In this document: positions 5,796 through 5,926 of the stretch, piece after piece
How the letters are laid out: every line of letters starts with the position of its first letter
Position numbering within the stretch: the first letter of the stretch is position 1
From: a bacterium
GTDB taxonomy: Bacteria; Patescibacteria; Dojkabacteria; SC72
Reading direction: 5' to 3'
NCBI GenBank assembly: GCA_029553845.1
Contig: JAKPKF010000261.1
Location: 1 to 5,926, forward strand
Length of the DNA stretch: 5,926 nucleotides
Notes under the pieces: model-generated
What the model was told of the DNA's origin: nothing
What the model saw: the letters and a program-made list of their open reading frames with translations, nothing else
Databases searched by the model: none
Translations under genes and position numbers: made by a program

Positions 5796-5822
5796 TTGTC
5801 TTTATAAAATATATTAACTTTG
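5796..5822 (+). promoter_or_regulatory. candidate Bacteroidota-type promoter (TTG-N16-TAACTTTG)
   Basis: TAACTTTG at 5815-5822 is an exact match to the Bacteroidota -7 consensus TAnnTTTG, and TTG at 5796-5798 lies 16 bases upstream, slightly short of the usual spacing. It is in the only sizeable gap near the right end and would start transcription near 5829, a few bases before ATG 5838. TAnnTTTG occurs by chance a few times in DNA this A+T rich, so the position in the gap carries most of the weight. Confidence 0.45.
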
Positions 5823-5837
5823 TGTAAAGAATGAACA

Positions 5838-5926
5838 ATGTGTGAGTTTTGTATAAATACCAATTCTAAAACTACGGTTTCTAACAGGTATGATCCTACA
5901 AGGACTACGGTTCTTCGTAATAGGGC
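5838..5926 (+). CDS. N-terminal fragment, possible minor head (MuF/gp7-like) protein
   Basis: From ATG 5838 the frame is open to the right edge (29 full codons); a TGA at 5832-5834 in the same frame makes this the first possible start. The product begins MCEFCINTNSKTTVSN and continues RYDPTRTTVLRNR. The 'YDPTRTTxLRN' string resembles the N-terminal segment of phage minor head or head-morphogenesis proteins, where it is followed by a basic 'RF..L...I' helix; that part lies beyond the window. CxxC at residues 2-5 is a small additional feature. If correct, the gene returns to head assembly after the lysis genes. The gene is probable because of the preceding gap and promoter candidate; the function is a tentative pattern match from under 30 residues. 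Confidence 0.5.
   Translation, partial: MCEFCINTNSKTTVSNRYDPTRTTVLRNR

Overview
This window looks like part of the late (virion and lysis) region of a tailed bacteriophage or prophage whose host is probably a member of the Bacteroidota. Four things suggest the host. The DNA is A+T rich. Most starts lack a recognisable Shine-Dalgarno sequence. There is a BspA-like leucine-rich surface protein. The only substantial gap near the right end carries a TAnnTTTG-type promoter. These are indications, not proof. No integrase, plasmid gene, tRNA, rRNA or CRISPR is visible, so prophage and free phage cannot be told apart here.

Layout: everything lies on the + strand and is tightly packed. The left edge (1-345) is the C-terminal end of a gene that resembles a phage portal protein. 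From 380 to 4579 there are six genes that look like tail, appendage or receptor-binding components: a small structural protein (380-835), a protein with the NIGT...GTGD...NDNF adaptor motif (878-1243), a PKD-like plus BspA-like LRR protein (1243-2238), a protein with two carbohydrate-binding-type modules (2243-2845), a long protein built from eighteen exact 20-residue repeats (2854-4257), and a small beta-rich, Ig-like protein (4271-4579). A cupin protein (4598-5026) follows. It overlaps the start of a lysis cassette made of an XhlA-like coiled-coil/membrane protein (5023-5250), a 30-codon membrane microprotein that is easy to overlook (5252-5344), and a cysteine peptidoglycan hydrolase of the TIGR02594 type (5341-5766). 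After a 71-base gap with a candidate promoter, a new open frame (5838 to the right edge) begins. Its first residues resemble the N-terminus of a minor head (MuF/gp7-like) protein.

Reading of the whole: gaps between 380 and 5766 are 42 bases or less, with overlaps at 1243, 5023-5026 and 5341-5344, so this is probably one co-transcribed and partly translationally coupled unit. The encoded proteins would form host-contact structures of the virion and then lyse the cell. The points most worth attention are the indel-free 20-residue repeat protein with its recent in-frame duplication and its CxC-bracketed decamer tail, the ATGA-coupled membrane microprotein, the cupin between tail and lysis genes, and the placement of this cassette between a portal-like gene and a minor-head-like gene.
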